From Parvibaculum sp963696585 (GTDB lineage: Bacteria > Pseudomonadota > Alphaproteobacteria > Parvibaculales > Parvibaculaceae): a stretch of DNA of 64,000 nt. Below the pieces are notes generated by a model that saw only the letters and a list, made by a program, of their open reading frames with translations, ran no database searches and was not told the origin of the DNA. Each line of letters begins with the position of its first letter. Within the stretch, counting starts at the first letter, position 1. Positions 8,118-16,726 of the stretch are shown piece after piece. Location of the stretch: contig CAVOKW010000009.1 of NCBI GenBank assembly GCA_963696585.1, positions 1 to 64,000 on the forward strand, in the 5' to 3' direction. A program made the translations under genes and the position numbers.

Positions 8118-9692
8118 ATGACGGCGCGCAAGGCCTTCTACATCACGACGGCCATTTCCTATCCCAATGGCGCACCGCATATCGGCCACGCTTACGAAGT
8201 GATCACGACGGATGTGATTGCCCGGTTCAAGCGGCTGGATGGCTATGACGTGCGGTTCTTGACCGGCGTGGATGATCACGGCCAGAAGATGGTGCAGACC
8301 GCCAGGGCGCGCGGCATCACGGCGCGCGAACTCGCCGATGAAATGGCGCCGAAATTCATGGCGATGGCGGAACGCCTGACAATTTCAAACGACGATTTCA
8401 TCCGCACGACCGAGCCGCGGCACGCGGTTTCATGTCAGGCGCTGTGGTCGAAGATCGCCGGAAACAAGGGCCCGGAGGGCAGCGACATTTATCTCGGCAC
8501 CTATGCGGGCTGGTATTCGGTGCGCGACGAGGCGTTTTACGGCGAAGACGAGCTGACAACGGGCGAGGGCGGCCGGAAGTTTGCGCCGACCGGAACGCCT
8601 GTCGAATGGTTCGAGGAGAACACCTATTTCTTTCGCCTGTCGGCCTATGCCGGGAAGCTGCTCGCTTATTATGAAGCCCATCCCGATTTCATCCAGCCTG
8701 CGTCACGTCGCAACGAGGTGATTGCCTTTGTGAAGCGCGGGCTGACCGATCTGTCGATCTCGCGCGCCAAGACCAAGCTCGATTGGGGCGTTGAAGTGCC
8801 GGGCGATGCTGACCACGTCATGTATGTGTGGTTTGACGCACTCACAAATTACATCACGGGAGTTGGCTATCCCCATGTGGATGCTGATTTGTTTACCAGA
8901 TTCTGGCCTGCCGACGTGCATGTCATCGGCAAGGACATTGTGCGCTTTCATGCGATCATCTGGCCGGCCATGCTGATGGCGGCAGGTCTGCCCTTGCCTG
9001 AAAAAGTCTTCGGCCATGGCTTTTTGAATGTCGGCGGCGAGAAAATGTCGAAGTCGGTCGGCAATGTGATCGATCCCTTCACGATTACAGACACTTATGG
9101 CGTTGATCCGATCCGTTACTTCTTCTGCCGCGAAGTGCCGTTTGGCTCGGATGGTTCCTATGCGCATGAGACGGTGGTGAACCGGATCAATGCCGACCTC
9201 GCGAATGATCTTGGCAATCTGGCGCAGCGCTCGCTGTCGATGATCAACAAGAATTGCGACGCAGTGGTGCCGCCGCCAGGGGCTTTCAGCGCCGAGGATC
9301 AGGCTCTGCTTGATCAATCGGCGGCGCTGCTCGACAAGGTGCGCGACCAGATGGAGCGGCTGGAACTGCATGGCTATGTGACGAGCGTTTTTGATGTGGT
9401 GAGCGATGCCAATCGCTATTTCGCGGCACAGGAGCCCTGGGCGCTCAAAAAGACCGATCCGGCGCGGATGGCGAGCGTGCTTTATGTGACGGCTGAGGTG
9501 GTGCGGCGCTGCGCGATCCTGTTGCAGCCGGTGATGCCGGGCGCGATTGGCCGATTGCTCGATGTCCTGGCTGTGCCGACCGAGGCGCGCTCCTTTGCCG
9601 ATCTTGCGACACCGCTGACGCCGGGCGTGAGCCTGCCCGTGCCGCAGGGCGTGTTCCCGCGTTATGTGGAGACGGAGGCCGCCAAGCCATGA
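8118..9692 (+). CDS. metG: Methionyl-tRNA synthetase
   Basis: Class I synthetase charging tRNA-Met. The HIGH motif is PHIGHAYE near residue 20 and the KMSKS motif is EKMSKSVG near 310. At 524 residues, with no CxxC pairs in the connective-peptide insertion (TYAGWYSVRDEAFYGEDEL), it belongs to the short zinc-free MetG type and lacks the C-terminal tRNA-binding extension. The ATG at 8118 aligns with the normal N-terminus (KAFYITTAISYPNG). It overlaps tatD by 4 bases (ATGA). Confidence 0.95.
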   Translation: MTARKAFYITTAISYPNGAPHIGHAYEVITTDVIARFKRLDGYDVRFLTGVDDHGQKMVQTARARGITARELADEMAPKFMAMAERLTISNDDFIRTTEPRHAVSCQALWSKIAGNKGPEGSDIYLGTYAGWYSVRDEAFYGEDELTTGEGGRKFAPTGTPVEWFEENTYFFRLSAYAGKLLAYYEAHPDFIQPASRRNEVIAFVKRGLTDLSISRAKTKLDWGVEVPGDADHVMYVWFDALTNYITGVGYPHVDADLFTRFWPADVHVIGKDIVRFHAIIWPAMLMAAGLPLPEKVFGHGFLNVGGEKMSKSVGNVIDPFTITDTYGVDPIRYFFCREVPFGSDGSYAHETVVNRINADLANDLGNLAQRSLSMINKNCDAVVPPPGAFSAEDQALLDQSAALLDKVRDQMERLELHGYVTSVFDVVSDANRYFAAQEPWALKKTDPARMASVLYVTAEVVRRCAILLQPVMPGAIGRLLDVLAVPTEARSFADLATPLTPGVSLPVPQGVFPRYVETEAAKP

Positions 9693-10495
9693 GCCTGCCG
9701 CTGCTCGTTGATAGTCATTGCCATCTCGACTTCCCGGATTTCAACGGGGAAGTGGGTGATGTGGTGGCGCGGGCGCATGCGGCTGGCGTCGGGCTGATGG
9801 TGACGATTTCGACCAAGGTCAGCGAATGGGACCGGGTGAGGGCGGTGGCGGAGCGGTTTCCGCATGTCTTCTGCACGGTCGGCATTCATCCGCATGAGGC
9901 TGACAGCGAGCCGGAGACCCATGCCGCAACGCTGATCGAGATGGCCAGGCATCCCAAGGTCGTCGGCATTGGCGAGACGGGTCTCGACTATTATTACGAA
10001 CATGCGCCGCGCGAGGCGCAGAAGCGGGCCTTTCTTGCGCATATCGCGGCCTCGCGCGAAACGGGACTGCCGCTCGTCATCCATACGCGCGAGGCGGATG
10101 ACGACACGGCGGACATTCTCCGCACGGAAATGGCGAAGGGCACCTTCCCGGCCTTGCTGCATTGCTTTACCTCCAGCCAGCAACTGGCTGATATTGCTCT
10201 TGATTTGGGGCTTTATATTTCGCTCTCCGGCATTGTGACCTTCAACTCGGCCAAGGCGCTGCAAGAAACGGCCAGGTCCATACCGCTTGACCGGCTGCTG
10301 GTGGAAACGGATTCGCCTTATCTCGCGCCGATTCCGAAGCGCGGCAAGCGCAACGAGCCAGGTTTTGTGGTTCACACCGCCGCGAAACTTGCTGAAATCA
10401 AAGGTATTTCGGCTGATGCGCTGGCAAGCGCCACAACCGCCAATTTCCTGCGGCTGTTTGCCCGCGTTCCAGCCGACGCGGTGAAACGCTCATGA
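9689..10495 (+). CDS. TatD family metal-dependent hydrolase/DNase
   Basis: The 268-residue protein has the TatD amidohydrolase-like barrel with metal-binding HCHLDF at residues 9-14, GIHPHEAD, IGETGLDYYYE, VIHTREADDD, LHCFTSS and ETDSPYLAP, all expected ligand positions. Members are 3'-5' exonucleases or deoxyribonucleases of uncertain physiological role (YcfH/YabD type). Both ends overlap neighbours by 4 bases (metG upstream, the MBL hydrolase downstream), so the three genes are translated as one unit. Confidence 0.92.
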   Translation: MSLPLLVDSHCHLDFPDFNGEVGDVVARAHAAGVGLMVTISTKVSEWDRVRAVAERFPHVFCTVGIHPHEADSEPETHAATLIEMARHPKVVGIGETGLDYYYEHAPREAQKRAFLAHIAASRETGLPLVIHTREADDDTADILRTEMAKGTFPALLHCFTSSQQLADIALDLGLYISLSGIVTFNSAKALQETARSIPLDRLLVETDSPYLAPIPKRGKRNEPGFVVHTAAKLAEIKGISADALASATTANFLRLFARVPADAVKRS

Positions 10496-11307
10496 AGATG
10501 CGCGCCACCCTATTGGGCAGCGGCTCGTCTGGCGGGGTGCCACGCATCGGTGGGCCGGGCGGATTTTGGGGCGCCTGTGATCCGAAGGAACCCAAAAACC
10601 GGCGTCGGCGCTGTTCGCTGCTGGTCGAGCAATGGGACAGGGACCCGAGCCAGAAAACGACGGTGCTGGTCGATACCTCGCCGGACATGCGCGAGCAGCT
10701 CATTGATGCGGGGGTTGACTGGGTGGATGGCGTGGTTTTCACCCATGACCATGCCGACCAGAGCCATGGCATTGATGATCTGCGGATGCTGGCGATCAAC
10801 CATATGCGGCGCGTGGATTGCTGGCTGGATGAGCCGACCGCCAAGACGCTCAAACAGAAGTTTCGCTATTGTTTTGAAGCGATTGAAGGCACGGGCTATC
10901 CAGCTATCTTAAATGCGCATCACATCACAGTCGGCCAATCGATCCATATTGACGGGGCAGGCGGGACGATTGTGGCGATGCCTTTCGATCAGGATCATGG
11001 CTCGATCCGCTCGCTCGGCTTCCGGTTCGGGCCGCTGGCTTACTCGTCAGATACGGTCGGCATTCCCGATGAGAGCTTTGCCCTGATTGACGGGATCACC
11101 TGCTGGATTGTCGATGCGCTGCGCTATAAGCCGCATGTCAGCCATGCCCATGTCGCCATGGCGCTTGACTGGATTGCGCGGTCATCCGCGACGCAAGGCG
11201 TGCTCACCAACATGCATATCGATCTCGACTATGCGACGCTCAAGCGCGAACTGCCGGGCCATGTCGTGCCGGGTTATGACGGCATGGTGCTCGACTTCGA
11301 TCTCTGA
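10492..11307 (+). CDS. MBL-fold metallohydrolase, PhnP-like
   Basis: The 271-residue protein has the metallo-beta-lactamase motif THDHADQSHG at about residues 83-92, an N-terminal GSGSSGGVPRIGGPGG typical of the PhnP/RNase Z-like branch, and later histidine ligands in DQDHGS and SHAHVAMAL. PhnP is a cyclic phosphodiesterase, but this branch sits next to tatD and metG across Hyphomicrobiales with no phosphonate genes, so its substrate is unknown. The ATGA overlap with tatD shows coupling. Confidence 0.85.
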   Translation: MKMRATLLGSGSSGGVPRIGGPGGFWGACDPKEPKNRRRRCSLLVEQWDRDPSQKTTVLVDTSPDMREQLIDAGVDWVDGVVFTHDHADQSHGIDDLRMLAINHMRRVDCWLDEPTAKTLKQKFRYCFEAIEGTGYPAILNAHHITVGQSIHIDGAGGTIVAMPFDQDHGSIRSLGFRFGPLAYSSDTVGIPDESFALIDGITCWIVDALRYKPHVSHAHVAMALDWIARSSATQGVLTNMHIDLDYATLKRELPGHVVPGYDGMVLDFDL

Positions 11308-11344
11308 GGCGGCGAGGCTTTGACCTGACCGTCAATTTATCTCC

Positions 11345-11358
11345 ATAATATATATTAT
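11345..11358. promoter_or_regulatory. AT-rich perfect palindrome upstream of the SDR gene
   Basis: ATAATATATATTAT is a perfect 14-base palindrome about 105 bases before the SDR start, in the 154-base gap after the MBL hydrolase. A second interrupted AT-rich motif (TTACGTAATATG) follows at about 11364. It could be a regulator site or part of a promoter. No partner can be named. Confidence 0.3.
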
Positions 11359-11461
11359 CGGCGTTACGTAATATGATATTCGGACTGGCCATGAAGCCGG
11401 AATGCGCCGAAAATCGGCCATGCCCTCCCACAAAACAACAAGAAACGGGACCGATATTCCA

Positions 11462-12208
11462 ATGCAGAACCTGTTCGACCTCTCCGGCAAAATTGCCCTC
11501 ATCACGGGTGGCTCACGCGGACTTGGCCGCCAGATGGCCTTGGCCTTTGCCGGGAATGGCGCTGATATCATCATCGCCAGCCGCAAGATCGAGGCCTGCG
11601 AAGCTGTCGCTGACGAAGTGCGGGCGCTGGGCCGGAAAGCCTTGGCCCTATCGGTCAATGCGAGCCGCTGGGCTGAGATGGACCGGCTGGCCGATGACGC
11701 TTATGCGGAATTTGGCCGGGTCGATATTCTGGTCAACAATGCCGGCATGTCACCTGCGATCCCGTCGCCAGCCGTCAGCGAGGAATGGTTCGACAAGATT
11801 CTCGCGCTGAACTTCAAAGGCCCTTTCCGGCTGGCGGCCAATATCGGCAAGCGCATGATGGAAGGCGCTGGTGGCGTCATCATCAACACGTCTTCGACCG
11901 CCGCTCTGGTGCCAATGCCCAATGTGGTGCCCTATTCCGGCGCCAAAGCCGCGCTGAACGCCATGACTGTGTCTCTGGCTGCGGAGTTCGGTCCCAAAGT
12001 GCGCGTCAATTCAATTTCGGCCGGACCTTTTTTGACTGATATTTCAAAGGCATGGCCGGAAGAAATGAGAAAGAGCTTTGACAATATGGCGGGCCGCCCC
12101 GGGCACCCTGAGGAGATTGTGACGACGGCTCTCTACCTTGCCAGCCCGGCTTCGAGCTTCACAACCGGCGCGATCATCCGCTGCGATGGCGGACAATATC
12201 ACGGCTGA
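11462..12208 (+). CDS. SDR family oxidoreductase
   Basis: Classical short-chain dehydrogenase/reductase of 248 residues using NAD(P)(H). It shows the Rossmann glycine motif TGGSRGLG at about residues 15-22, NNAG, the catalytic Ser (INTSSTAAL) and YSGAK (YxxxK), and a C-terminal FTTGAIIRCDGGQYHG. The residues after the second strand (IIIASRK) suggest NADPH preference, an inference. The ATG at 11462 gives the standard N-terminus (LFDLSGKIALITGG). The substrate is unknown; the gene is monocistronic and convergent with the pirin gene. Confidence 0.88.
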   Translation: MQNLFDLSGKIALITGGSRGLGRQMALAFAGNGADIIIASRKIEACEAVADEVRALGRKALALSVNASRWAEMDRLADDAYAEFGRVDILVNNAGMSPAIPSPAVSEEWFDKILALNFKGPFRLAANIGKRMMEGAGGVIINTSSTAALVPMPNVVPYSGAKAALNAMTVSLAAEFGPKVRVNSISAGPFLTDISKAWPEEMRKSFDNMAGRPGHPEEIVTTALYLASPASSFTTGAIIRCDGGQYHG

Positions 12209-12216
12209 GGGGCTTC

Positions 12217-13077
12217 TCAGCCCGGCAGCGGGATGAACTCGTCATCGCCTGCAACCTTGCCGATTTTCTGGTTTTTCCAGTCGAGCCTGGCCTGGTTAAT
12301 GCGCTCCCTGGAGCTTGAGACAAAGTTCCACCACATGTGGCGCGGCCCGCCATCCAGTGGCGCGCCACCAAGCAACATGGCGCGGGCGCTGGCATCTGCC
12401 TGCATGGTGGCCGCCTCGCCCGCTTCCAGCACGGCCATGTCGCCGACCTGGAGCGACCGTCCCCTGAGTGAGACTTCGCCCGCAACCACGAAGATGGCGC
12501 GTTCAGGGTGGTCGGTGGTCATGGGCAGCGAGGCACCTGTCCCAAAGACGGCATCGACATAGAAGATCGGGCTGAAAGTGCGGACCGGCGAGACCATGCC
12601 ATAGGCATGGCCCGTGATCAGACGCAGCATGACACCGCCCTGCTCGCTTGTTGGCAGCGCCGATTTGGGAAAGTGATGAAATTCAGGCGCGGTTTCCTCA
12701 TAGGCCATCGGCAGACCGACCCAGCTCTGAATGCCATGCATGGTGTGACCGGCAGCACGAACTTCAGGCGCGGTGCGCTCGGAATGGACAATGCCGCGCC
12801 CGGCCGTCATCCAGTTCACATCGCCCGGCTCGATGGATTGGACCGTGCCGAGGCTGTCGCGATGAACCTGTGATCCTTCGAGAAGATAAGTGACGGTGGC
12901 AAGCCCGATATGGGGATGCGGCCGCACGTCCAGCCCGGTGCCGGGCTGGAGATAAGAGGGGCCGAAATAGTCGAAAAAGACAAAGGGGCCGACGGCGCGG
13001 CGCTCTATCTGGGGCAAAACGCGGGCAACCGCAAAACCGTCGCCCAGATCCTTCGCCGTACCGCGAATGACAATCAT
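12217..13077 (-). CDS. Pirin family protein
   Basis: Bicupin of 286 residues. The metal-binding N-terminal cupin is evident: HPHIGLATVTYLLEG (two His), then HRDSLG and IVHSERT, giving the His3-Glu type set; the second cupin is degenerate. Bacterial pirins include quercetin dioxygenase-like proteins and redox sensors, so the role is open. It starts 9 bases after the tetR gene on the same strand, so the two probably form an operon and the regulator may control it. It is convergent with the SDR gene, with 8 bases between the stops. Confidence 0.9.
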   Translation of the reverse strand: MIVIRGTAKDLGDGFAVARVLPQIERRAVGPFVFFDYFGPSYLQPGTGLDVRPHPHIGLATVTYLLEGSQVHRDSLGTVQSIEPGDVNWMTAGRGIVHSERTAPEVRAAGHTMHGIQSWVGLPMAYEETAPEFHHFPKSALPTSEQGGVMLRLITGHAYGMVSPVRTFSPIFYVDAVFGTGASLPMTTDHPERAIFVVAGEVSLRGRSLQVGDMAVLEAGEAATMQADASARAMLLGGAPLDGGPRHMWWNFVSSSRERINQARLDWKNQKIGKVAGDDEFIPLPG

Positions 13078-13086
13078 CAGCCCGCC

Positions 13087-13686
13087 TCAGAGATACTTGC
13101 CGGTAAGCGCGTGCGCCGCTTCCGTGACAGCCTTGCGCGTCTGGCTGACCGAGAGGCCCTGATCGAGGCGCAGCCGCCGCCAGGCATCAAAGCTCAAGAT
13201 CATGTCCAATGCCTCAAACATGATCCTGTCGTCGCGAAGACGGGCCGGGGCTGCGGCGCGCAGATTGGAGCGCAGCAGCCTGAGAACGGCGGCATGCTCA
13301 AACTTCAGGAACTCGGAATGATGACGGTGCACATCGCTGGCAATGCGAAACGGCATCATGCGTTCAAAGCCACGGGCGCGACGATCGATGAGCTGGTTGA
13401 GCGTGACACCCCAATTATCCACCAAGAGGGGCTCTTTGAGGATGGGCATGAGTTCGGCGGCAATGTGATTTGAGATTTCGCGGTAGAGACTGTCCATGTC
13501 GTCGAAATGGCGGAAAACGGTGCGCAAACCGACATCGGCGCGCGCCGCCACATCCTCGGCGCGGGGCGAGATTTCGCCCTCGCTGATGAGTTCAAGCATG
13601 GCGGCGGCAATCCGGCGGCGGCTTTTCTCACCCCGGCGTCTGCGTCCATCCTTTTCCGGGCCGTCAATGGTCAGCGCCTCGCTCAT
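13087..13686 (-). CDS. TetR/AcrR family transcriptional regulator
   Basis: The 199-residue protein has an N-terminal helix-turn-helix (RAEDVAARADVGLRTVFRHF at about residues 41-60) followed by DDMDSLYREI, the TetR signature, and an all-helical ligand-binding C-terminal domain with no recognisable ligand specificity. The ATG at 13686 is preferred over an upstream TTG. It is the first gene of a two-gene unit with pirin. Its upstream gap holds AT-rich half-palindromes (for example near 13795-13830) that could be autoregulatory, but none is convincing. Confidence 0.88.
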   Translation of the reverse strand: MSEALTIDGPEKDGRRRRGEKSRRRIAAAMLELISEGEISPRAEDVAARADVGLRTVFRHFDDMDSLYREISNHIAAELMPILKEPLLVDNWGVTLNQLIDRRARGFERMMPFRIASDVHRHHSEFLKFEHAAVLRLLRSNLRAAAPARLRDDRIMFEALDMILSFDAWRRLRLDQGLSVSQTRKAVTEAAHALTGKYL

Positions 13687-13857
13687 GCAAAATCCCAATC
13701 AAAAACAACATCACAATATGCGGAACAGCATAATTCCTTATATTGATTCTGGAAGGCCCTACTCCCACCATGCTGAACGGACCTGCTTCAACGCCCCGTC
13801 ATATATTGGCAGTAACCATGCCATAATATCAAGGGCTGGAATGAGCCGGGCATGACG

Positions 13858-13978
13858 ATCAGGATATTTCAAATCAGGATATTTCAAATATTGTCATTGC
13901 CGGGCTTGACCCGGCAATCCACGGCGGCGCGTCCTGAATCCGTAACGCTGGATGCCCGGATCAAGTCCGGGCATGATA
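13858..13978. repeat. Tandem 15-mer and palindromic intergenic repeats
   Basis: ATCAGGATATTTCAA occurs twice in tandem at 13858-13887. It is followed by ATTGCCGGGCTTGACCCGGCAAT (13896-13918) and by a hairpin built on ATGCCCGGA/TCCGGGCAT (about 13950-13975), the same motifs found in the gaps at 6.8, 15.7, 50.9 and 57.9 kb. The rest of the 431-base gap between tetR and the MBL hydrolase shows nothing else I can name. Confidence 0.7.
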
Positions 13979-14117
13979 GGCGATTGAAAAATCAGCGTCA
14001 TATGACAGGCATCATGACCCGGCCTTGTCATTTCCCCAACGTGCGGGGCGCCACATTGGACAGGCGCGTCCGCAGGGCTTAACTTTGCCGACATCAAACA
14101 CTTGCCGGGTGTCTCCC

Positions 14118-14768
14118 ATGCCGCTTAAAGCCGCCGTCCTGCCCGTAACCCCTTTCCAGCAGAATTGCACGATCTTCTGGAATGACGAGACGATGCGCGG
14201 CGGGGTCAGCGATCCGGGCGGCGACATTCCACGCATTCTGGAAATCTGCGAGCGCGAAGGCATTACGCTTGAAAAGATTTTGCTGACGCATGGGCATCTC
14301 GATCATGCGGCGGCGGCGGGCGATCTTGCCCGGCAGCTCGGCATTCCGATTGAAGGTCCGCATCGGGACGAGCTGTTTCTGATTGAAGCGCTGCCCAATC
14401 AGGCCTCGCAATACGGCTTTCCACCATGCGGGGCCTTTCTGCCAGACCGATGGCTTGAGGAAGGCGACAAGGTGGAGGTGGCGGGTCTCGGCTTTGATGT
14501 GCATCACTGTCCGGGGCACACGCCGGGACATGTGATTTTCTTCAATGACGGGGCGAAGCTCGCGCTGGTGGGCGATGTGCTGTTTCAAGGCTCAATCGGA
14601 CGCACTGACCTGCCACGTGGCAATTATCAGCAATTGATTGACAGCATTCGCGAGCGGCTCTGGCCGCTTGGCGATGATGTGACCTTTGTGCCCGGGCATG
14701 GGCCGCTTTCGACATTCGGACAAGAGAGAAAACACAATCCCTTTGTTGCTGATGCGATTTTGTCCTGA
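14118..14768 (+). CDS. MBL-fold metallohydrolase, glyoxalase II-like
   Basis: The 216-residue protein has the full zinc motif THGHLDHAAAA at about residues 58-68, later CPGHTPGHV, LVGDVLFQGSIGRTDLP and FVPGHGP, matching the YcbL/GloB-like branch (thioesterase or hydroxyacylglutathione hydrolase type). It lacks the long C-terminal glutathione-binding domain of classical GloB. The ATG at 14118 gives the family N-terminus (AAVLPVTPFQQNCTIFW). mazG follows 11 bases downstream. Confidence 0.88.
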   Translation: MPLKAAVLPVTPFQQNCTIFWNDETMRGGVSDPGGDIPRILEICEREGITLEKILLTHGHLDHAAAAGDLARQLGIPIEGPHRDELFLIEALPNQASQYGFPPCGAFLPDRWLEEGDKVEVAGLGFDVHHCPGHTPGHVIFFNDGAKLALVGDVLFQGSIGRTDLPRGNYQQLIDSIRERLWPLGDDVTFVPGHGPLSTFGQERKHNPFVADAILS

Positions 14769-14779
14769 GGAAGTCCGCT

Positions 14780-15607
14780 TTGTCTGACAACATCTTGCAA
14801 GGCGATCTCCAGCGCATCGAAAAGCTGTTGGAGATCATGGCGCGGTTGCGGGCGCCTGTGGGCGGCTGTCCCTGGGATCTGGAGCAGGATTTCAAATCCA
14901 TCGCGCCTTACACCATTGAAGAGGCCTATGAAGTCGCCGAAGCCATCGAGCTTGGCGATATGGCGGAGCTGCGCGACGAACTGGGCGATCTGTTGTTGCA
15001 GGTTGTTTTCCACGCACAAATGGCAAGCGAGGAAGGCAGCTTTGCCTTTGGTGATGTTGTGCAGGCCATCAATGAAAAGATGATCCGCCGTCATCCGCAT
15101 GTCTTTGGCGATGAAGAGACGCGGGGCGCCGATGCGGTCAAGGGGCGCTGGGAAGAAATCAAGGCTGCCGAGAAAGCCGCCAAGCCCAAGCCGACGAAAA
15201 CCAGCCTGCTGGACGATGTGCCCTATGCGCTGCCAGCGCTGGTGCGGGCGGTGAAGCTGCAAGACAAGGCGGCGCGTGTCGGCTTTGACTGGCCCGATAT
15301 TTCGCTTGTCATCGACAAGCTGAACGAAGAGATGCTTGAGGTTTCGCAGGAGCTGGCCAAGGGTGGCGATGCGGACCGGCTGGAGGACGAGATCGGCGAT
15401 CTGCTTTTCGTCTATGCCAATCTGGCGCGGCATCTGAAGGTCGATCCGGAAGCAGCCTTGCGGCGGGCGAATGCGAAGTTCCGCCGTCGCTTTGGCCGGA
15501 TTGAGGAATGGCTGGCCGAAAAGGGCGCACGGCCGGAAGATTCCACCCTTGAAGAAATGGACGCGCTGTGGAATGCCGCCAAGCGCGAGGAGCGCGGCGA
15601 AGGCTGA
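14780..15607 (+). CDS. mazG: Nucleoside triphosphate pyrophosphohydrolase MazG
   Basis: Hydrolyses (d)NTPs to NMP and pyrophosphate, a house-cleaning and (p)ppGpp-lowering role known in E. coli. The 275-residue protein has two MazG domains: the first with CPWDLEQDF, IEEAYEVAEAIE and ELRDELGDLLLQVVFHA, the second with KLNEEMLEVSQEL and LEDEIGDLLFVYANLARHL. The start is a TTG with GAGGAAG about 6 bases upstream. It lies 11 bases after the MBL hydrolase, so probably co-transcribed. Confidence 0.93.
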   Translation: MSDNILQGDLQRIEKLLEIMARLRAPVGGCPWDLEQDFKSIAPYTIEEAYEVAEAIELGDMAELRDELGDLLLQVVFHAQMASEEGSFAFGDVVQAINEKMIRRHPHVFGDEETRGADAVKGRWEEIKAAEKAAKPKPTKTSLLDDVPYALPALVRAVKLQDKAARVGFDWPDISLVIDKLNEEMLEVSQELAKGGDADRLEDEIGDLLFVYANLARHLKVDPEAALRRANAKFRRRFGRIEEWLAEKGARPEDSTLEEMDALWNAAKREERGEG

Positions 15608-15660
15608 GTGGATGGCGTCGTCGCTTACGCGCCTCGCAATGACAACCGACCCCAATGAAC

Positions 15661-15880
15661 CGTCATCCCCCGCTTCATGCGGGGCATCCACGACTTGAAC
15701 TGATCACAAAAGAAGACGTGGATGATCCGGACAAGCCGGGTCATGACGATATCGGTTTGGCGTTGGTTATTTATTCGTCTGTCATGCCCGGACTTGTGCC
15801 GGGCATCCAGAGCCACAGATTGAGGCGTTGCCGCCCTGCATTGCCGGCCCCCTTTGGTCAAGAGAGGGCCCGACAAGGAC
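15661..15880. repeat. Intergenic palindromic repeat cluster
   Basis: The 300-base gap after mazG contains CCCCGC/GCGGGG at about 15668-15684, ATGATCCGG/CCGGGTCAT at about 15722-15744, ATGCCCGGA...CCGGGCAT at about 15783-15806, and a GCCGGCCC...GGGCCCG unit at about 15843-15871 that includes the same TTTGGTCAAGAGAG core as the copy at 6.88 kb. It lies between converging genes (mazG and the monophosphatase), where a bidirectional terminator would be useful. Confidence 0.75.
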
Positions 15881-15907
15881 GAAATAAAATAAATACAGCC
15901 GCCCCGC

Positions 15908-16726
15908 CTAAAGCGCGGCGCGGATGGCAGAACGCACAGCGTCCCAGCTTGCCTGATCGCGGGCGATGAGATGCGGGCCCTTGAGGATGCGGGGCTCATA
16001 GTCACGCCCGCTTTCCATATCGCGGGCGACACCGCCTGCCTCGCGCAGGATCAGCGTGCCGGGCACATGGTCCCAGGGCATCATGCGGAAGTAAGTGATG
16101 CAATCGATCTCGCCACGCGCGAGCGCCGTATATTCCCAGGCCGAGCAGGTGATCGAGAGATTACGCGCGGTGGAGAGCGCGAAACCGTCAACGGCACTGC
16201 GCCATTCGGGCGGCATGAAGCGCGTATTGAATGCCCCGGTGAGCGACGCCTTGTCGGTGGGTGCCGGTGACGTTTTCAAGCGGCTGATCTGGCGCTCGTG
16301 CCATTCTGCGCCCGCGCCGTGTTCGGCAACGGCGAGACTGTCCGAGACGGGCAGATAGATCCAGCCATGGGTGGTGACGCCGCCTTGCACGAGACCCACC
16401 ATAACGCCGAAGGTTTCATTGCCTTCGATGAAATTGCCCGTGCCATCGACAGGATCGACGGTCCAGACGGGCGTGTCGGCATCAAGCCGCGCCAGACGTG
16501 CGGGATCGGCCGCCACGGCTTCCTCGCCAATGACGAGCGAGCCGGCGACCAGGGCTTCAAGGCGCGGCGTCAGCCATAACTCGGCATTGCGGTCAGCGGT
16601 GGTGACGTAGTCGCCCCTGGATTTTTCCTCAATATCGCCTGCGGCAAGTGCCCGAAAACGCGGCATGATCTCAAGGCTTGCGACCTCGCGCATCAAGGCG
16701 GCCACGCTTTGCGTCAACTCGCTCAT
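15908..16726 (-). CDS. Inositol monophosphatase family protein
   Basis: Mg-dependent phosphatase of 272 residues. Metal-binding motifs are GEEAV at about residue 68, DPVDGTGNF at about 91, and a C-terminal WDHVPGTLILREAGG. These fit the IMPase family, which includes inositol-1-phosphatase, CysQ and the histidinol-phosphatase HisN; the substrate cannot be fixed. The ATG start overlaps the hflX stop by 4 bases, so it is coupled to hflX-hfq. Confidence 0.87.
   Translation of the reverse strand: MSELTQSVAALMREVASLEIMPRFRALAAGDIEEKSRGDYVTTADRNAELWLTPRLEALVAGSLVIGEEAVAADPARLARLDADTPVWTVDPVDGTGNFIEGNETFGVMVGLVQGGVTTHGWIYLPVSDSLAVAEHGAGAEWHERQISRLKTSPAPTDKASLTGAFNTRFMPPEWRSAVDGFALSTARNLSITCSAWEYTALARGEIDCITYFRMMPWDHVPGTLILREAGGVARDMESGRDYEPRILKGPHLIARDQASWDAVRSAIRAAL

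Noticed and set aside
12508..12873. Plus-strand frame of 121 codons inside the pirin gene
   Set aside because: Antisense shadow without a ribosome site or domain.
14627..15691. Minus-strand frame of 354 codons opposite mazG
   Set aside because: His/Arg/Gln-rich shadow; mazG is complete with both domains.
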